Shown one piece after another: positions 56,118 to 64,000 of a stretch of DNA of 64,000 nucleotides. Every line of letters begins with the position of its first letter. Position 1 is the first letter of the stretch. The notes beneath the pieces were generated by a model, which saw only the letters and a program-made list of their open reading frames with translations, had not been told where the DNA came from and did not search any database. The position numbers were made by a program, and so were the translations under genes. Origin of the DNA: Dietzia sp. JS16-p6b. Lineage in GTDB: Bacteria; Actinomycetota; Actinomycetes; Mycobacteriales; Mycobacteriaceae. The stretch spans positions 2,204,001 to 2,268,000 of the forward strand of contig NZ_CP024869.1 in NCBI RefSeq assembly GCF_003052165.1. Direction: 5' to 3'.

Positions 56118-57791
56118 TCACAGCTTCTCCAGGACGTTGCGTCCGCCGATCAGCATCGCGACCGCGACACCGGCACCCGTGACCGCGGACATGAGAATCG
56201 CCATCGCGGCGACGAGGGTGTACGAACCGTTGCTCCAGTGGTCGTAGAGCAGGGTGCCCATCACCTGCGTCGTCGCGGAGCGGACCATCAGCGAGGCCGC
56301 GAACTCGTGGGTCAGGAGGATGAACATCAGCGCGATCGAGCTGAGGATGGTCGGCCGGAGCATCGGCAGCGTGATCCTCGCCATCGTCGCCACCGGGCCG
56401 GCTCCCGAGACCGCCGAGGCCTCCTCGTACTTGTCACCCATCGAGATGAGCGCCGTCAGCTGCATACGGGTCGCGAACGGGATCATGAGGACCACGTAGA
56501 CCAGGATGATGACGGCCTTGGTGCCGTAGAGGATGAGCGGCGGTTCGGTGTAGGTGAGCAGGAACCCGACGCCGAAGATGACGGCCGGGATACCCATCGG
56601 CAGCGCCGTGATGAGGTCGGCGACGGTACGCAGGATGCGCAGGTCCTGCCTCCGGACCATGAGGTTCGCGACACCGAACCCGATGGGCACACAGATCAGC
56701 ACGGCGACGATCGACGTCACGACACTCGTGACGACCGAGTCCACTATGCCCGGGGTGGTGACCAGCGCCCGGTAGTTGCTCAGGGTGAACAGGTCCCAGG
56801 ACAGGGTCCCCGACCAGAACGGGGTCAGGGACACGATGATCACCCCTGCCAGCGGGAGGATGAGCGCGACCAGACCGTAGACGGCGACGATCGCCGTGGC
56901 CCAGTGCGAGGACCCTCCGACCGGGGAGAAGGACTTGCCCCCATGGGTGACGAACCGGGTCTGGTTGCCCAGGAGCGCCCGCTGGCCGAACACCACGAGG
57001 ATGCCCATGATGACCAGGGGGGATCCCGCGGCCGCGGCGGCGGCGAAGTTGATGGGTGACTCCGAGGCCCGGAGGTACATCTCGGTGGCCAGGACCTTGA
57101 CGCCCTCGTTCTGACCCAACAGCAGGGGCGCGGTGAACTGGCCGAGGCCCAGCAGCAGGGCCACACCGGCGCCGTAGACGAGCGACGGGCGCAGCAGTGG
57201 GAGGACCACCTTGAAGAACGTCCCGATGGTCGTGGAACCGGCGATCTGGGCGGCCTCGAGGTGCTCGCCGCTGATGTTCTGCATCCCGGCGCTGACGAAG
57301 AGGTACACGAACGAGGTGAGGCTGAACCCGGTGATGATGATGATCCAGGTCGGGCTGTACACGTTGACCGGGCCGGAGTTCAGATCACTCCACCAGGGCA
57401 GCATCCGGAGCAGGATGTTGATGTAGCCGGGGCCCGGGGAGAGCAGGAACGCGAATCCCACGACGTTCGCGACCGACGGGATGACGATCGGCAGGATCGG
57501 GACCAGACGCAGGAAACCCATGCGGCGCGGCAACCGGGTGGTCGCGAAGGCGAGGACGGTTCCGCACACCATGGCGATCACCAGCGAGAAGAACGCGAGC
57601 GCGGCCGTGGTCTGCAGGGTGGTGACGATGTCTGCGCGTCCGTACTGCGAGCGGTAGCCGGCCGCACCGTTCTCGAACGCCAGCGACTGGAGTTTGAACA
57701 GCGGCCAGACCACCAGGTACGCGAGCACGAGTATCAGTGCCGCGTACATCAACCGATGTCGCCATATCGACAGCGGACCTGAACTTTTCAC
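56118..57791 (-). CDS. ABC transporter permease, fused double (FbpB-type)
   Basis: 557 residues, GTG start, about 12 membrane helices. Two binding-protein-dependent permease domains are fused, each with its own EAA loop: LEAAQIAGSTTIGTFFKVVLPLLRPSL near residue 195 and YEEASAVSGAGPVATMARITLPMLRPTI near residue 465. This makes a single-chain channel like FbpB-type iron or 2-aminoethylphosphonate permeases. It lies between the first binding protein and the ATPase. A strong hairpin separates it from the binding-protein gene. Confidence 0.94.
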   Translation of the reverse strand: MKSSGPLSIWRHRLMYAALILVLAYLVVWPLFKLQSLAFENGAAGYRSQYGRADIVTTLQTTAALAFFSLVIAMVCGTVLAFATTRLPRRMGFLRLVPILPIVIPSVANVVGFAFLLSPGPGYINILLRMLPWWSDLNSGPVNVYSPTWIIIITGFSLTSFVYLFVSAGMQNISGEHLEAAQIAGSTTIGTFFKVVLPLLRPSLVYGAGVALLLGLGQFTAPLLLGQNEGVKVLATEMYLRASESPINFAAAAAAGSPLVIMGILVVFGQRALLGNQTRFVTHGGKSFSPVGGSSHWATAIVAVYGLVALILPLAGVIIVSLTPFWSGTLSWDLFTLSNYRALVTTPGIVDSVVTSVVTSIVAVLICVPIGFGVANLMVRRQDLRILRTVADLITALPMGIPAVIFGVGFLLTYTEPPLILYGTKAVIILVYVVLMIPFATRMQLTALISMGDKYEEASAVSGAGPVATMARITLPMLRPTILSSIALMFILLTHEFAASLMVRSATTQVMGTLLYDHWSNGSYTLVAAMAILMSAVTGAGVAVAMLIGGRNVLEKL

Positions 57792-57847
57792 TTCGATCTG
57801 TCCTCAGCTCGGGGTAGTGCGGTGCGGGATCGGCGGCGTGCGGGGAT

Positions 57848-57884
57848 CCGGCCCGCGGTGGGCGAACACCTCACCGCGGGCCGG
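57848..57884 (-). terminator. 13-bp perfect stem between binding protein 1 and permease genes
   Basis: CCGGCCCGCGGTG (57848-57860) and CACCGCGGGCCGG (57872-57884) form a perfect stem with an 11-base loop, starting 8 bases after the binding-protein stop. No T-run follows. It probably acts as a partial terminator or as a 3' stabiliser of the binding-protein message, giving more binding protein than permease. Confidence 0.6.
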
Positions 57885-57892
57885 GTCGGGGC

Positions 57893-58945
57893 TCAGCCCA
57901 GGAAGAGCTGTTCCCACTGAGCCTGGTACTCCTGGACCGTCTCGGGATCCAGGGTGTCCGGATCACCCAGCTCGACGTCCTGAGCCGTGACCGTCGAGCC
58001 CGGCACGCCCGTGCCCGGGACGTCCGGGAGCACCGAGAGGTAGTCGGCCGAGATGGCTTCCTGACCCTTGTCCGTGATGAGGAAGTCCGCGAGCAGCTGC
58101 GCCGCGTTCGGATTGGGCGCCGAGGCGAGGACGTGGGAGTACCAGGGCACGCCCCACGGGTTCTCGGGGAGCGCGAAGTCGACCGGAGCGCCCTTGTCCT
58201 TCTCGGTCAGGACGTTGCTCGCCGCCATCGGCGCCACCCACACCTCACCGGAGGCCAGGGCCTGGGTGATCGCGACCGCGCTCGAGTAGATCCGCGGGTT
58301 CGTCTCGGCGAGCCGTTCGAGGTAGTTCTCGCCGTAGTCCACGTCGATCTTGCGGTACATGTCGACGTAGGTCGGGATGCCGTTCGGGTTCTGGATGCCG
58401 ACCTTGCCGTCGAACCGGGGGTCGAGTGCGTCGTCCGGCGTCGCCAACCCCTCGGGGACCTGCGCGGTGTTCCACCCGAGGCCGAACACCGTCGCACTGG
58501 TGAGGAAGAACTTGTCCTCGAGCACGCTCTCCGCGCGGTCGTAGTCGGGGTTGTCCAGCGAGGGCGCCACGACCTCGGCCGAGTAGTCGGTGTCGAAGCT
58601 GCGGTTGATCCACCCGGCGTCCGTGGTCATGTGGACGTCCGCGACGCCGGACCCGGTGGAGTTCTCCACCTCGATCTTCGGCAGGATGTCCGCGTCCGTC
58701 CCGCGGACGTAGGTGAGGGTGATGCCGGGATACTCCGCCTCGAACGCCTGCTTGAGGGCCTCGAGGTTGTCCGGGGAGTGGGTGGAGTAGATCGTCACGC
58801 TGCCCTCCTCCTGGGCGGCGGCGACGATCTCGTCCCATGATCCCGCGAGCTCCGAACCCGATCCGGAGTCCGACCCGCACCCCGCGAGCACCAACGCGAG
58901 CGCTGCCCCGCTGGCGACAGCGGCCTTGAATCTGGAAAAGCGCAT
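57893..58945 (-). CDS. ABC substrate-binding lipoprotein 1
   Basis: 350 residues from the ATG at 58945 with GGAAGGGAA upstream. Lipoprotein signal: RFKAAVASGAALALVLAGCGS with lipobox LAGC, then SELAGSWDEIVAAAQEEGSVTIYS. It is an iron(III)/phosphonate-type family 1 binding protein (NLEALKQAFEAEYPGITLTYVRGTDADILPK, VADVHMTTDAGWINRS, SATVFGLGWNTAQVP, GLATPDDALDPRFDGKVGIQNP, WGVPWYSHVLASAPNPNAAQLLADFL). The adjacent tyrosine pair that binds iron in FbpA proteins is not visible, so an organic ligand is more likely. It leads the importer operon. Its paralogues at 59078 and 60369 share most blocks. Confidence 0.92.
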   Translation of the reverse strand: MRFSRFKAAVASGAALALVLAGCGSDSGSGSELAGSWDEIVAAAQEEGSVTIYSTHSPDNLEALKQAFEAEYPGITLTYVRGTDADILPKIEVENSTGSGVADVHMTTDAGWINRSFDTDYSAEVVAPSLDNPDYDRAESVLEDKFFLTSATVFGLGWNTAQVPEGLATPDDALDPRFDGKVGIQNPNGIPTYVDMYRKIDVDYGENYLERLAETNPRIYSSAVAITQALASGEVWVAPMAASNVLTEKDKGAPVDFALPENPWGVPWYSHVLASAPNPNAAQLLADFLITDKGQEAISADYLSVLPDVPGTGVPGSTVTAQDVELGDPDTLDPETVQEYQAQWEQLFLG

Positions 58946-58987
58946 TGCTTCCCTTCCTGTGACGGCCACCGGGAGCCGGAGCCGAAT

Positions 58988-59000
58988 TGAACTAACTTCA
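58988..59000. promoter_or_regulatory. Island motif copy 5: TGAACTAACTTCA
   Basis: Exact match to TGAAYTNRSTTCA, 43 bases before binding protein 1, the first gene of the importer operon. It is followed directly by GTGAACTG, which could extend it to a second half site. Confidence 0.62.
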
Positions 59001-59077
59001 GTGAACTGTATGACCCAGGTCACGTGAGCGCAAGGGGAAGCGCCCGTTAACTTCGCCGGGATCCTGATCTCGGGCCG

Positions 59078-60130
59078 TCAGCCGAGGAACCTGCGCTCCC
59101 AGGCGGCGACGTACTCCTCCACCGCCGCCGCCTCGAGCGTCTCCGGATCCGCGAGATCGATGTCCTGCGCGACGACGTCCGAGCCCTCGACCCCCGTGCC
59201 CGGGACATCCGGCAGTGCGGCGATGTAGTTCTCCGAGAGCGCGGCCTGCCCGGCCGGGGTGAGCATGAAGTCCGCGAGCACCTGTCCCGCGTTCGGGTGG
59301 GGCGCGGCCGCCAGGACGTGCGAGTAGAACGGGATACCGATGGGGTTCGCGGGCAGGGCGAAATCGACGGGCGCGCCCTTGTCCCGTTCCGCCAGGACGT
59401 CCATGGACGCCCCGGGGGCAGCCCAGATCTCACCCGACGCGAGCGCCTGGGTGATCGCGGGCGCACTGCCGTAGATGCGGGGATTGACGCCGGCGAGCCT
59501 GTCGACGAACCCCTCCCCGTAGTCGATGTCCATCCGGCGGTAGATGTGCACGACGGCAGGGAAGCCGGCGGGATTGACGACGCCGACCTTGCCGTCGAAC
59601 CGCGGGTCGAGCAGGTCCTCGGGGGACGCGAGCCCAGCGGGCACGTTCTCCGTGTTCCACGCCAGGCCGATCGAGGTCGCACTGGTGACGAAGAAGGTGT
59701 CGTCCAGCACCCCGTCCTCCGCGCGGTACGCGGGGTCGTCGATCGCCGGCGCGACCACTTCCACCGAGTAGCCACCCGAATCGAGGCTGCGCTGGATCCA
59801 CCCGGCGTCGGTGGTCATGTGGACATCGGCGACCCCGCTGCCCGTCTGGTTCTCGACCTCGACCCGGGGGATCAGATCGGAATCCGTCCCGCGGACGTAG
59901 TTCAACGAGATCCCGGGATACTCCGACTCGAATGCGGTCTTGAGCGACTCCAGGTTGGCCGGGGCGTGGTTGGAGTAGATGGTCACGCTCCCCTCGTCGG
60001 TGGCGGCGGCGACGATCTCGCCCCACGAGCCGGCCAGTTCCGAACCGGTGTCGTCCGATCCGCATGCCGAGGCGACGGCGGCGGTCGTGACGAGCACCGC
60101 GATCGCGGCCACGGTGCCTGTGAACCTCAT
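59078..60130 (-). CDS. ABC substrate-binding lipoprotein 2
   Basis: 350 residues. Signal peptide with lipobox: AVLVTTAAVASACGSDD. The body repeats the plan of protein 1: SELAGSWGEIVAAATDEGSVTIYSNHAPANLESLKTAFESEYPGISLNYVRGTDSDLIPR, VADVHMTTDAGWIQRS, LDPRFDGKVGVVNPAGFP and GIPFYSHVLAAAPHPNAGQVLADFM, ending YVAAWERRFLG. It is the most divergent of the three. It has its own palindrome at 60168 and no permease gene directly behind it, so it probably shares the one permease. Different ligand preference or affinity is likely. Confidence 0.92.
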   Translation of the reverse strand: MRFTGTVAAIAVLVTTAAVASACGSDDTGSELAGSWGEIVAAATDEGSVTIYSNHAPANLESLKTAFESEYPGISLNYVRGTDSDLIPRVEVENQTGSGVADVHMTTDAGWIQRSLDSGGYSVEVVAPAIDDPAYRAEDGVLDDTFFVTSATSIGLAWNTENVPAGLASPEDLLDPRFDGKVGVVNPAGFPAVVHIYRRMDIDYGEGFVDRLAGVNPRIYGSAPAITQALASGEIWAAPGASMDVLAERDKGAPVDFALPANPIGIPFYSHVLAAAPHPNAGQVLADFMLTPAGQAALSENYIAALPDVPGTGVEGSDVVAQDIDLADPETLEAAAVEEYVAAWERRFLG

Positions 60131-60167
60131 ATGCTTCCCCTTTCCGGAGACGAGGAGCTCATTGAGT

Positions 60168-60180
60168 TGAACTCACTTCA
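60168..60180. promoter_or_regulatory. Island motif copy 6: TGAACTCACTTCA
   Basis: Exact match to TGAAYTNRSTTCA, 38 bases before binding protein 2. GAGGAG (60151-60156, plus strand) on the other strand is not related. It shows that the second binding-protein gene has its own regulated promoter. Confidence 0.62.
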
Positions 60181-60290
60181 TTGCAGAATAGGGTCGAGAT
60201 CACACCGCGTCAGCCGTTCGGGACGACCGGCGTCCATCCCTGCGACGGCGGCCCCGAGTGCGGATCCGGCAGCAGGGGGACGGGCACAGC

Positions 60291-60333
60291 GATCGGCCCG
60301 CCGGCCCGGGATACCGGGCGCGACGGGCCGATC
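60291..60333 (-). terminator. Long bipartite hairpin after binding protein 3
   Basis: GATCGGCCCG (60291-60300) pairs with CGGGCCGATC (60324-60333), and inside it CCCGG (60305-60309) pairs with CCGGG (60314-60318). It begins 36 bases beyond the binding-protein-3 stop on that strand. No T-run. A likely terminator that isolates the next palindrome-controlled gene. Confidence 0.55.
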
Positions 60334-60368
60334 CATTTCCGGCCCCGACTGGAGACGGCAGCGGCGAC

Positions 60369-61421
60369 TCAGCCGACGAACTTGCGCTCCCATTCGGCCT
60401 GGTAGGCGGTGACAGTCTCGGGATCGAGGTCCTCGTGGTCCGCGAGACCGATATCCTGGGCGATCACCGATGATCCCTCGATACCCGTCCCGGGGATGTC
60501 CGGAAGCGCGGCGACGAAGTCGGCGGAGATGGCCTCCTGCCCCTCGGGCGAGATGAGGAAGTCGGCCAGTACCTGTGCGGCGTTGGGGCTGGGCGCGGAG
60601 GCCAGGACGTGGGAGTACCAGGGCACGCCGAACGGGTTCTCCGGCAGGACGAAGTCGACCGGCGCCCCCTTCTTCTTCTCCGTGAGGACGGTGCTGCCCG
60701 CCATCGGGGCAGCCCAGACCTCACCGGAGGCCAACGCCTGGGTGACGGCCACGTTGCTGGCGTAGATCTGCGGGTTGACCGTCGCGAGCCGGTCGACGAA
60801 ACCGTCCCCGTAGTCGACGTCGATCTTCTGGTACATGTCCACATAGGTGGGCATACCGTTCGGATTCTGGATACCGACCTTGCCGTCGAGCCGCGGATCC
60901 AGGACATCGTCCGGCTCCGACAGCCCTTCGGGGACGTTGTCCGTGTTCCAGCCGAGCCCGAAGACAGTCGCGCTCGTGACGAAGAACTTGTCCTCGATCA
61001 CGCTGTTCTCGGACTGGTACCCGGGCTGCTCCAGATTGGGGGCCACGACCTCGGTCGAGTAGTCCGTGTCGAGGCTGCGGTGGATCCACCCGGCGTCCGT
61101 GGTCATGTGGACGTCCGCGACTCCCGTCCCGGTCTGATTCTCGACCTCGATCTTGGGAAGGATGTCCGCATCGGTCCCGCGAACGTACACCAGCGTGATG
61201 TCGGGATACTGCGCCTCGAACGCCACCTTGAGCGCTTCGAGGTTCGTCGGCGAGTGGCTCGAGTAGAGGGTGACTTCCCCCTCCTGATTGGCGGCCTCGA
61301 CGATCTCATCCCACGATCCGGCGAGTTCGGAGCCCGAGCCCCCTCCCGTGCCGCACCCCGCGAGCACGAGGGCGAGCGCCATCCCACCTGCCACGATTGA
61401 CCTGATCCTTGCTGTTCTCAT
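60369..61421 (-). CDS. ABC substrate-binding lipoprotein 3
   Basis: 350 residues from the ATG at 61421 with AGGAG upstream. Lipobox LAGC in GGMALALVLAGCGTGG. The body is very close to protein 1: SELAGSWDEIVEAANQEGEVTLYSSHSPTNLEALKVAF, RGTDADILPKIEVENQTGTG, VADVHMTTDAGWIHRS, TSATVFGLGWNTDNVPEGL, NGMPTYVDMYQKIDVDYGDGF and FGVPWYSHVLASAPSPNAAQVLADFL, ending YQAEWERKFVG. It has its own upstream palindrome (61465). Three regulated copies of one receptor type with one permease suggest a family of related ligands. Confidence 0.92.
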   Translation of the reverse strand: MRTARIRSIVAGGMALALVLAGCGTGGGSGSELAGSWDEIVEAANQEGEVTLYSSHSPTNLEALKVAFEAQYPDITLVYVRGTDADILPKIEVENQTGTGVADVHMTTDAGWIHRSLDTDYSTEVVAPNLEQPGYQSENSVIEDKFFVTSATVFGLGWNTDNVPEGLSEPDDVLDPRLDGKVGIQNPNGMPTYVDMYQKIDVDYGDGFVDRLATVNPQIYASNVAVTQALASGEVWAAPMAGSTVLTEKKKGAPVDFVLPENPFGVPWYSHVLASAPSPNAAQVLADFLISPEGQEAISADFVAALPDIPGTGIEGSSVIAQDIGLADHEDLDPETVTAYQAEWERKFVG

Positions 61422-61464
61422 CTGCGATCTCCTGGGGGTCAGGCTCCGGGGTATACTCCCGAAG

Positions 61465-61477
61465 TGAACTAGCTTCA
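61465..61477. promoter_or_regulatory. Island motif copy 7: TGAACTAGCTTCA
   Basis: Matches TGAAYTNRSTTCA 44 bases before binding protein 3, inside the wider inverted repeat GAAGTGAACTAGCTTCAC. GTATACT (61451-61457) lies close by and may be a plus-strand element. Confidence 0.6.
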
Positions 61478-61496
61478 CCTCACTCTATGGCATGGG

Positions 61497-62867
61497 TCAC
61501 GTTGCAAGCCCGGCTTTCGTCTGATTCGGATCCGGTTTCTCTGCGCCGCCGTCATGAACGCCGTCGCGCACGAGGGCCGGGGGGCTCCATTTCCCGCTCA
61601 GACAGCCGGGGCTCGGGCCGTACAGCCGCAACATCAGCCTGAACCCACCCTCCGGGGCGGGGAGCCAGTTGTCCTCGCCCTCCACGGGCCGTTCGTGCGA
61701 GACGACCAGCTCGAGGGACCCGTCGGGCTCGTAGCGCAGGTGCGGACTCCTGTCCCCCACCGAGTAGCGCGACAGGGGGTTGGCAACCAGGAGACCTTCC
61801 GCGTGATACATGGTCAACGACCAGAAGTACGTCACGGGTGGCAGCTGGCCCGGGGTGAACCGCAGTCGATAACGGTGGTCGCCCACCAGCCCGCGGCCGG
61901 CACTGTCCACCTCGAGCACCGGGTAGAGGGCCTCTTCCGCGGGATTGATGTAGATCTGCGCCATCGCGACCGAAGCGCGGAGGAGCCAGTCTCGGCCGAA
62001 CTCGACTCCCGCGTAATTGATCATCCACCCGTTGCGGACCTGCCCCGCATCGGCGACGCCTCGTCTCACCATCGCGAACCCGCGCGCCACCGCGTCGTCA
62101 AGTGCGAACCGGGGCATCTCGGCCCCGAGGCGTTCGCCAGGCCGCCAGCCCACCTCGGCGAGGAGGTCTCTCACGTCGGGGTCCACCGCCTCGACGCTCA
62201 GATCGTCCATGACCCGCGACAGCTGCTCGAAGAAGTGCCGTCCCGGGCCTGACTCGCTCGCGACGGGGGACTGGGACGCATCGGGCTCGGCGTCCGGTAC
62301 CCGAGCGTGCGTCCCCGGTGAGCTCAGGCGGATCTCCTCCTGGAGCGCATGCACCTCGTGGAGATCCCGCGGGTTCGATGAGTCGACCATGATCCGCCCG
62401 GCGATCATGAGGAACCTGCAGGTGCAGTCGAGTTCCATCCCGAGCTGGCCGGAGGTCAGGGCCGGTTCCGCGAGCGATGGCGCCCAACGGATCGTCACGG
62501 GCCCGAGGACGCCGCCGTGCGTTCGCTTTCCGACGGTGTGGCAGGTGGTGTCGGCGTAACCGAACTGGAACGCGTAGTACCGTTCGCCGAAATCGGGCAG
62601 GTCCAGCCGGAGGTCTCCCTCGAGCAGGTCAACCCAGGCCACGCTGTAGAGGGTGTCCACGTTGGGAGCCACACCTACCCGGTAGCCGGGGTCGGACAGA
62701 AGCTTCTGGTGCCCGAACTCGCCGAGGGGCGCGGCTGCCGACCGGCCGGAGTCCCGCTCGCGGCCCGGTTCCGACCGCGTCATCGTCTCCCTCAACTGGA
62801 GCGACCGCACGAGCGGATATCCCCACACATACAGCTGCTCGTACCTGTCGATCGAGTCGGAACTCAA
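61497..62867 (-). CDS. DUF1254/DUF1214-domain protein
   Basis: About 456 residues from a TTG at 62867, which overlaps the upstream stop (TTGA) and has AGGAG 8 bases before it. The N-terminal DUF1254-like part includes YVWGYPLVRSLQLRETMTR, VAPNVDTLYSVAWVDLLEGDLRLDLPDFGERYYAFQFGYADTTCHTVG. The C-terminal DUF1214-like part includes RNGWMINYAGVEFGRDWLLRASVAMAQIYINPAEEALYPVLEVD and PPVTYFWSLTMYHAEGLLVANPLSRYSVGDRSP. No enzymatic activity is established for the family. No signal peptide is evident. It is adjacent to, and may be co-expressed with, the importer island. Confidence 0.85.
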   Translation of the reverse strand: MSSDSIDRYEQLYVWGYPLVRSLQLRETMTRSEPGRERDSGRSAAAPLGEFGHQKLLSDPGYRVGVAPNVDTLYSVAWVDLLEGDLRLDLPDFGERYYAFQFGYADTTCHTVGKRTHGGVLGPVTIRWAPSLAEPALTSGQLGMELDCTCRFLMIAGRIMVDSSNPRDLHEVHALQEEIRLSSPGTHARVPDAEPDASQSPVASESGPGRHFFEQLSRVMDDLSVEAVDPDVRDLLAEVGWRPGERLGAEMPRFALDDAVARGFAMVRRGVADAGQVRNGWMINYAGVEFGRDWLLRASVAMAQIYINPAEEALYPVLEVDSAGRGLVGDHRYRLRFTPGQLPPVTYFWSLTMYHAEGLLVANPLSRYSVGDRSPHLRYEPDGSLELVVSHERPVEGEDNWLPAPEGGFRLMLRLYGPSPGCLSGKWSPPALVRDGVHDGGAEKPDPNQTKAGLAT

Positions 62868-64000
62868 CGGCCTGTCTCCTCGCAGTGTTCGAGGGTGTCC
62901 ACCGGCCCCGGGGACCATCGACCCTCCAGCAGCTCCTCCGTCGGCCCGTAGGTACGCAGGACGAGGAAGAACGGGGACCGGGGTGCCGGCAACACACCGG
63001 GGTTAGGGTCACGCTCGGCGGCCCCCGGGTCGATCCTGATCCGCACCCGACCGGAGCCGTCCGGCGTCAGGCCCGAGGCGCTGCCCACGGAGTAGCGATC
63101 CCACGGGTTGCCGTACACGCGACCGCTGTCAGCCAGGTACAAGGTGACCGACCAGAAGTAGTCGACCGGCGGGGCCGTGTCCATGACCAGGCAGTACGCA
63201 CCGTTGCTGCCGTCCAGTGGGACTCCGTTCGACGACACGTAGGTGTTGAACGAGGTGTTCTCCTCGACCACGTTGGCGCCCAGGCCGACGTTGTTCATCA
63301 CGGCCCTGGCGAGGAAGTTGGTCCCGTGCCGACCTTTGTCCCGCACCCGGGTCCAGCCGCTGCCCAGCGGTTCCCCGAGCTGGGACCGGCTTGCGCGGAT
63401 CATGTCCATTGCGGAGTCGAACCCTCGCTGCGCGACATCGGGCACCCAGTCGCACCCCGACGGGGACACCTCCCCCGGGCCGGCACCGATCCCGATCGCC
63501 CGGTAGCGCGCGACCATCACTTCTTCGCGGGCCGGGACACCACACAACCCGATGACCGCTGTGAGGGCCGTGGCGAACTCCGTCCACCTGCTCTCCACCA
63601 GAGAACTGTCCACCTCGGTGTACCGCTGGAGACTGGCCTGCGGATGCGGGGTGCGGATTCGGAACCGTTTTCTCATCGCGTCGGCCTCGCCGGTGCCACC
63701 GGTCGCGGTCACCTGCACCCGCAGCAGCGCCCAGACGACAGGCGTGGCCACCACCATCACGTCCTTGCCGGTCCCCCTCGCCTCCGCGGCCTGTTCGGAC
63801 GTGCACAGGACCATCGTCACCGGGCCGCCCCCGTGGGTCCGGTTGCTGATGTTCGACGCGTTCCCGTGAGCGTCGAACAGGTTCACGGTGTAGTAGCTGT
63901 CGCCGACCGCCGGGACCTCCAGCTCCACCGGTCCCTGCTCCACCGAGATCCACCCGTTCGAGTACAGGGTGTCCACATTGGGGACGCGGAATTCCGCGAA
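62864..64000 (-). CDS. DUF1254/DUF1214-domain protein, start beyond window
   Basis: The frame is open to the window edge, so the N-terminus is missing; about 379 residues are seen, beginning within the FRVPNVDTLYSNGW block. It resembles its downstream neighbour: VNLFDAHGNASNISNRTHGGGPVTMVL, GTNFLARAVMNNVGLGANVVEENTSFNTYVS, VDYFWSVTLYLADSGRVYGNPWDRYSVGSASGL and FFLVLRTYGPTEELLEGRWSP. Its stop overlaps the TTG start of the next gene, making a coupled tandem pair that probably arose by duplication. Function is unknown. Confidence 0.85.
   Translation of the reverse strand, partial: FAEFRVPNVDTLYSNGWISVEQGPVELEVPAVGDSYYTVNLFDAHGNASNISNRTHGGGPVTMVLCTSEQAAEARGTGKDVMVVATPVVWALLRVQVTATGGTGEADAMRKRFRIRTPHPQASLQRYTEVDSSLVESRWTEFATALTAVIGLCGVPAREEVMVARYRAIGIGAGPGEVSPSGCDWVPDVAQRGFDSAMDMIRASRSQLGEPLGSGWTRVRDKGRHGTNFLARAVMNNVGLGANVVEENTSFNTYVSSNGVPLDGSNGAYCLVMDTAPPVDYFWSVTLYLADSGRVYGNPWDRYSVGSASGLTPDGSGRVRIRIDPGAAERDPNPGVLPAPRSPFFLVLRTYGPTEELLEGRWSPGPVDTLEHCEETGR

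Noticed and set aside
57893-61421. Simple annotation as a ferric iron importer
   Set aside because: The receptor family name suggests iron, but the iron-binding tyrosine pair is not evident. The genes share a regulator motif with acyl-CoA catabolism, not an iron-box (DtxR/IdeR-like) sequence.

Overview
High-GC (about 70%) DNA from a mycolic-acid-type actinomycete (Mycobacteriales). Dietzia or a Gordonia/Rhodococcus relative is the best guess, but the genus cannot be fixed from the sequence alone. The evidence is the codon usage, many GTG starts, a monomeric NADP isocitrate dehydrogenase, and a housekeeping block in the order known from the Mycobacterium tuberculosis Rv1095-Rv1112 region (ychF, AI-2E family transporter, DUF6542, ispH, small lipid-droplet-type protein, xseA, xseB, DUF4245, glpX, fum, phoH2). 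No rRNA, tRNA, insertion sequence, phage gene or CRISPR array was recognised.

Layout. 1-11.5 kb holds mixed single genes: an ArsR regulator with an AHSA1/RibD-like fusion protein, a membrane-anchored lipase, arfB, an isocitrate lyase/PEP mutase family enzyme, icd, dodecin, a deaminase, mug, a YdeI-like protein, and an SDR/TetR divergent pair. 11.5-22.3 kb is the conserved housekeeping block. 22.6-33.3 kb is acyl-CoA catabolism around a GntR/FadR-type regulator: MaoC hydratase, two acyl-CoA dehydrogenases, a tandem-hotdog hydratase resembling mesaconyl-CoA hydratase, two CaiB/BaiF CoA-transferases (one resembling mesaconyl-CoA isomerase), an SDR, an alcohol dehydrogenase and a thiolase. 33.3-40.3 kb is an operon of ACAD11-like dehydrogenase, SDR, aminoglycoside-phosphotransferase-like kinase, MFS transporter and acyl-CoA ligase, with a divergent TetR gene. 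Its content parallels the levulinate (lva) pathway, in which 4-hydroxyacyl-CoA is phosphorylated and isomerised.

41-62.9 kb looks like one coordinated catabolic island. A long, translationally coupled minus-strand operon (crotonase, DUF35 protein, thiolase-like protein, ACAD, kinase, ACAD11-like, two SDRs, zinc alcohol dehydrogenase, acyl-CoA ligase) lies beside a TetR gene, an EthD-like/metallo-beta-lactamase pair, a MaoC and an SDR. A complete ABC importer follows (ATPase, fused double permease, three paralogous lipoprotein binding proteins), then two DUF1254-type proteins. A 13-bp imperfect palindrome, TGAAYTNRSTTCA, recurs in front of the SDR, the EthD-like gene, the TetR gene, the crotonase operon and each of the three binding-protein genes. 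I infer a TetR-controlled regulon that couples import of an organic substrate, probably a carboxylate, to CoA-dependent degradation. The substrate is unknown.

Two genes (LysR-like at 40.4-41.1 kb, alcohol dehydrogenase at 46.3-47.4 kb) carry apparent one-base deletions in the same GAGGGGAG context. These are real lesions or homopolymer sequencing errors.
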